Of a stretch of DNA of 64,000 bases, positions 61,205 through 64,000 are shown in pieces. Position numbers and translations under genes: made by a program. Under the pieces are notes generated by a model. The model was not told the DNA's origin and ran no database searches. It was given only the letters and a program-made list of their open reading frames with translations. Position 1 is the stretch's first letter; each line of letters starts with the position of its first letter. The stretch is from JALHUB01 sp963719465 (GTDB lineage: Bacteria; Chloroflexota; Dehalococcoidia; DSTF01; JALHUB01), in NCBI GenBank assembly GCA_963719465.1, contig OY970386.1, forward strand, positions 620,001 to 684,000. The letters are read 5' to 3'.

Positions 61205-62257
61205 TCACTTAACATACAGCAAAGCGGCTACCCCTACTGCGTAAAGGACAATTTCAAGTATTGAGTCTAACCCAAGTCTAAAGTAGCAGCGTTTCAATCG
61301 TGCGAGAAAACTAATGGCATACACCGTCATCATCCCAATCCCCAAAGAAACGAACAGGATATCTTGATTCCCTGCGTAGGAAAGAACTGGCTTCTTGGCG
61401 ATCAAATCAGCCATAAGAAATATCACGATCATGAAAGCGTTACCGCCCACGATATCACTGATTGCGAGGTGGTTATCACCAATGAATATCGATTCAAGCC
61501 CCGTGCTGATTTCGGGAAGGGTAGTCACCAGGGCAAGCACGGTCGCGGCAAAAATGCCGCTGTTAATTCCAAGTCTTCCAGCAGCATCACTGCCCGTTTC
61601 CTCTAGTAGAACGCCAGCGACAAGAGTCGCCACCGCCATAACAACAAAGACCGAAGCCACATAGAGATTTGATTTGTTGGCATAAAGCGGATGGTTCTCC
61701 ACCTTTCGTCTCTCTTTGTGCCTTCGCCCTCTTGAGGCATCTTCCGCGACGACGTTAAGCCGGGGGTTCTCTCTTGCCTTATCAATTATGAATAGGCCTA
61801 CCAGCCATGCGATCACTACTGCGATTGAGGCAGGGTTTAAGTAAAAGACGGCTTTTGACGCTGGGATGAGGGTCCCGACTAGCGCAAGAGCGGTAATGAC
61901 GATAGCGAAGATTGTTTCGATGGATAGGATTGCTGAACCAGCCAGATATGAAAGTGGTCTTTTGCTCCCTACAGCCACGTCGAAAAGCACAATAACCAGA
62001 GTCTGAATTGAAATGCCGCCGATTAGGTTGCCGATTATTACCGGAATGTGTCCCTGAACTGCCGCAGACGCAACAACTGCCATCTCGGGAAGGCTGCCGG
62101 AGATGCCTAGAAGTATAAGCCCACCCATCGCATCGCCAATTTTGAAACGCGTGTCCAAAGTGTCGGTTGTCTTGGCTAGATTTATGCCAGCGTACCAAGT
62201 GACGGCAGCGGAAATGAGAAAGACGATGATTACAAGAGGAAAAGATAGACCGCCCAC
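61205..62257 (-). CDS. Sodium/calcium exchanger-family membrane protein
   Basis: 350-aa cation antiporter of the CaCA type. The two alpha repeats are present: GDAMGGLILLGISGSLPEMA with IGNLIGGISIQT, and VLALVTTLPEISTGLESIFI with ISDIVGGNAFMI. A charged cytoplasmic loop (about residues 165-200) divides the two halves. The gene is visibly richer in A+T than its surroundings, which suggests recent acquisition. Ion specificity cannot be deduced. Confidence 0.85.
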   Translation of the reverse strand: MGGLSFPLVIIVFLISAAVTWYAGINLAKTTDTLDTRFKIGDAMGGLILLGISGSLPEMAVVASAAVQGHIPVIIGNLIGGISIQTLVIVLFDVAVGSKRPLSYLAGSAILSIETIFAIVITALALVGTLIPASKAVFYLNPASIAVVIAWLVGLFIIDKARENPRLNVVAEDASRGRRHKERRKVENHPLYANKSNLYVASVFVVMAVATLVAGVLLEETGSDAAGRLGINSGIFAATVLALVTTLPEISTGLESIFIGDNHLAISDIVGGNAFMIVIFLMADLIAKKPVLSYAGNQDILFVSLGIGMMTVYAISFLARLKRCYFRLGLDSILEIVLYAVGVAALLYVK

Positions 62258-62665
62258 TGAACTTGGCCTGCCCCCTGAAAAAGAGTTCGCCCTCTATATT
62301 ACTCGTACAGGCAGCATCTGCGGTGGCAGAGCCATGCTTCCTGCCCACGAGAGCGCTGTCTCCGGCGCTGGTGGCTGGTACCCCAGTGAGCTTGGGAGAC
62401 GTAGTGCATTGTAGTGCCGCCGCCAGCGGTCGACAAGTACCTCTGCGCATCATAAGGAAGATGAGCCCGACTGTCTGCGGGGAATACTCCTGCGACCGTA
62501 GTCGGGAGTTGGCGCGCAATCCGTCGGCGGGTGGCAAAGCGGCGGCCTAGTTCCGGCCGCCGTTAGAGGAGCCGTCACAACAAGGGGTGAATTGCGCATA
62601 GGGCGAGCGGAGCGAGTTCATCTCGACCCTTGCGCAAGAGGGGCGCAGCCCCGTTTGACCACCGG
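62258..62665. other. Non-coding region with hairpins
   Basis: No gene recognised. Hairpins: CGGCGGCC/GGCCGCCG at 62540-62562; a nested structure at 62592-62637 (outer arms TTGCGC/GCGCAA, inner GGG/CCC, and CGAG-TTCAT-CTCG); GGGGC-GCA-GCCCC at 62640-62652, which may terminate the minus-strand gene ending at 62666. Confidence 0.45.
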
Positions 62666-63571
62666 CTATGGAGCTAGCAGGGCGTAGGGTCCCTCGCTTC
62701 CCGCCTTCTGCCACACTTCACCATCGAGAACGGATTCAGGTGTAAGTTCGTCAAGCAGCGCGAACCAGAAGAGACTGCGGCCGCCTTCGGCCTCCGTCCA
62801 GCGCTTGATGCGCTCAAGGCGGGTCGAGTCGCGGGTAACGTCGGCGATAACCCACAGAACGCGCAGGCTCTTGATGGCGTAGCGGCGCTCGTAGGTGCCG
62901 GTCACTTTCCACTCACCGTAGGCCCGGACCTTCTCTTTGAACGGCTTCTCTTCGACCGTAGCGCGGTCGATTTCGACGGCGAAGGCGCTCTTGTGGCGTC
63001 CCTGCTCGATCGTGAAGTAGCCGTCGGGCACCACCACAAGTTGCCGTCCCTGGTGCTTGGGGTCGTCGACGTAGTCCTTCATCTCGCGCCGCTTCAGGGC
63101 CCGCTCGTCGGTCCAGGAGACCGCCAGCCCGCGCTCCTGTGCGGCGAGCGTGAGAGCGATGCGAAAGTCGTTGATTGCCAGCGTGTGGCGCATGAAGTAG
63201 AGCTCGCGGTCGTTGTGGCGGGCTCGCCAGTCGAGCTCTCGCTCGTCCACTTTACGGTCGCGGGCCACTACCGACGCGCCTTTCGGTGCGAGCGTGTATA
63301 TCGCCTTGGTCGAGCCGAACGAATTGAGGGCGGGAACGTAGATGCGGTCGAGGTAGGCGTTGTGATAGAGCAAGGCGAGCCGCCGCTTACAGTAAGATGC
63401 AGTTGACGGCGAGAAGAGTAGCTCCTGTATCTGCTCCCGCGTTAAGAAGCGCATATCCGACGCGGCGTTGAGAATGCGTACGTCACGAGCCGTTAGCTGC
63501 ATCGGCGGCGGCGAGACGGCGCGTTTGTAGCGCGGCAAGCGGACGGGCGGCGCGCTGATTTGCACCATCAT
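62666..63571 (-). CDS. Replication-relaxation family protein
   Basis: 301 aa from the ATG at 63571, after GGGAGGTGG. The N-terminal winged helix (QLTARDVRILNAASDMRFLT, then REQIQELLF and CKRRLALLY) and the following nuclease-like fold (HNDRELYFMRHTLAINDFRI, PDGYFTI, FAVEIDRATVEEKPFKEKV) match the plasmid replication-relaxation family (Replic_Relax). Such proteins are typical of integrative plasmids and conjugative elements in Gram-positive-type and Chloroflexi genomes. Supports an integrated mobile element at the right end. Confidence 0.75.
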   Translation of the reverse strand: MMVQISAPPVRLPRYKRAVSPPPMQLTARDVRILNAASDMRFLTREQIQELLFSPSTASYCKRRLALLYHNAYLDRIYVPALNSFGSTKAIYTLAPKGASVVARDRKVDERELDWRARHNDRELYFMRHTLAINDFRIALTLAAQERGLAVSWTDERALKRREMKDYVDDPKHQGRQLVVVPDGYFTIEQGRHKSAFAVEIDRATVEEKPFKEKVRAYGEWKVTGTYERRYAIKSLRVLWVIADVTRDSTRLERIKRWTEAEGGRSLFWFALLDELTPESVLDGEVWQKAGSEGPYALLAP

Positions 63572-64000
63572 CTGACGGCCACCTCCCAAGCCTCTGAGAC
63601 GGCGTAGGACGGCCGTTGCGCGGGTCCGGCGACCTGACGGTCGCTAACAATAGCCGGTGGCGTAGCCACCCACCATCGGGGCGCGAAGGAAGGGGGTTCA
63701 AGGGGGAATTCCGAGCGCCCGCTGTCGTCGGCGTAAGCCGACCACCCTCGCCTAGCGTGGGGGCGAGTAGGTGCCGCAGGCACTTGCGAGCCCCCCGCGT
63801 CCGCCAAGGGGCGAAGCCCCGCGGGAACCGTTGATGGCAAGACCAAAGGTCGTTTGTCATCAACGGCGGAGGCGGGGGTGGTCGGGTTCGCGAGGACACT
63901 GGCCGAAGCGAGCACGACGACAGTCGAAAACCGATTGTGGGGTGAATGGCCACGTTGTTGCCAGATTCCCTGCATGAGGTTTTCGAGCGTTCCCCCTTGG
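63572..64000. repeat. String of short perfect hairpins
   Basis: Within about 210 bases: GGTGGC-gta-GCCACC (63656-63670), GTCGGC-gtaa-GCCGAC (63727-63742), CTCGCC/GGCGAG (63747-63767), GTGCC-gca-GGCAC (63771-63783), GGGGC-gaa-GCCCC (63808-63820) and CCGTTGATG/CATCAACGG (63828-63866). No convincing gene overlaps them. Probably part of a mobile-element control or transfer region. Confidence 0.55.

Noticed and set aside
63568..63975. 135-aa minus-strand frame upstream of the replication-relaxation gene
   Set aside because: Composition follows the hairpin-rich DNA and no family features are seen.

Overview
The window is a G+C-rich bacterial chromosome segment. Its gene content suggests a member of the Chloroflexota, possibly a Dehalococcoidia-like lineage: Thr/Pro-rich dockerin-type secreted proteins, an ER-type (SipW-like) signal peptidase with camelysin/TasA-like substrates, a group 3b hydrogenase and a complete complex I operon. 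This placement is an inference from gene content; there is no rRNA or marker phylogeny here.

Layout. 1-2171: OmpR-type response regulator (cut by the window edge) and its histidine kinase. 2248-5762: a Thr/Pro-repeat dockerin-like exported protein and a frameshifted caspase/CHAT-like membrane protein. 5889-6937: a MarR regulator divergent from a hydrogenase maturation protease. 7046-10846: a four-gene NAD(P)-linked group 3b [NiFe] hydrogenase operon (beta-gamma-delta-alpha) whose large subunit has an in-frame TGA exactly at the first cysteine of the nickel-binding RxCGxC motif. 11230-19403: a fused aldehyde dehydrogenase/iron alcohol dehydrogenase, an IscA-like protein, an ABC exporter, a YihY-type membrane protein, a zinc alcohol dehydrogenase and glucose-6-phosphate dehydrogenase. 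19527-34084: the full 13-gene nuo operon (C and D fused) on the minus strand. 34226-38816: a SipW-type signal peptidase with three camelysin-like proteins and another exported protein.

39045-56519: an island bounded by two 46-nt direct repeats, each the 3' half of a tRNA-Gly(CCC) gene with encoded CCA. Inside is a long plus-strand gas vesicle cluster with recognisable GvpA (four paralogues), GvpN, GvpF/L (three), GvpG and GvpK. Interleaved with them is what looks like a dedicated protein-folding system: an Hsp20/GvpH-like protein, a two-domain CDC48-type AAA ATPase, a GvpF/L protein carrying a C-terminal J domain, two free-standing DnaJ-type zinc-finger proteins, a PH-like/Hsp20-like hybrid, a GvpA paralogue with a zinc ribbon, and a full-length DnaK. 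In effect a DnaJ has been taken apart and its pieces distributed among gas vesicle proteins, next to its own Hsp70. I regard this as the most notable system in the window.

56520-64000: a second accessory block with a 1098-aa exported propeller/hydrolase/dockerin protein, a replication-initiator-like winged-helix protein, a low-G+C Na+/Ca2+ exchanger-type antiporter and a replication-relaxation family protein, with many short perfect hairpins. It looks like another integrated element next to the gas vesicle island.

Two genes (4886-5762 and 51276-52116) carry single frameshifts and one carries an in-frame TGA; sequencing or assembly error must be kept in mind for all three.
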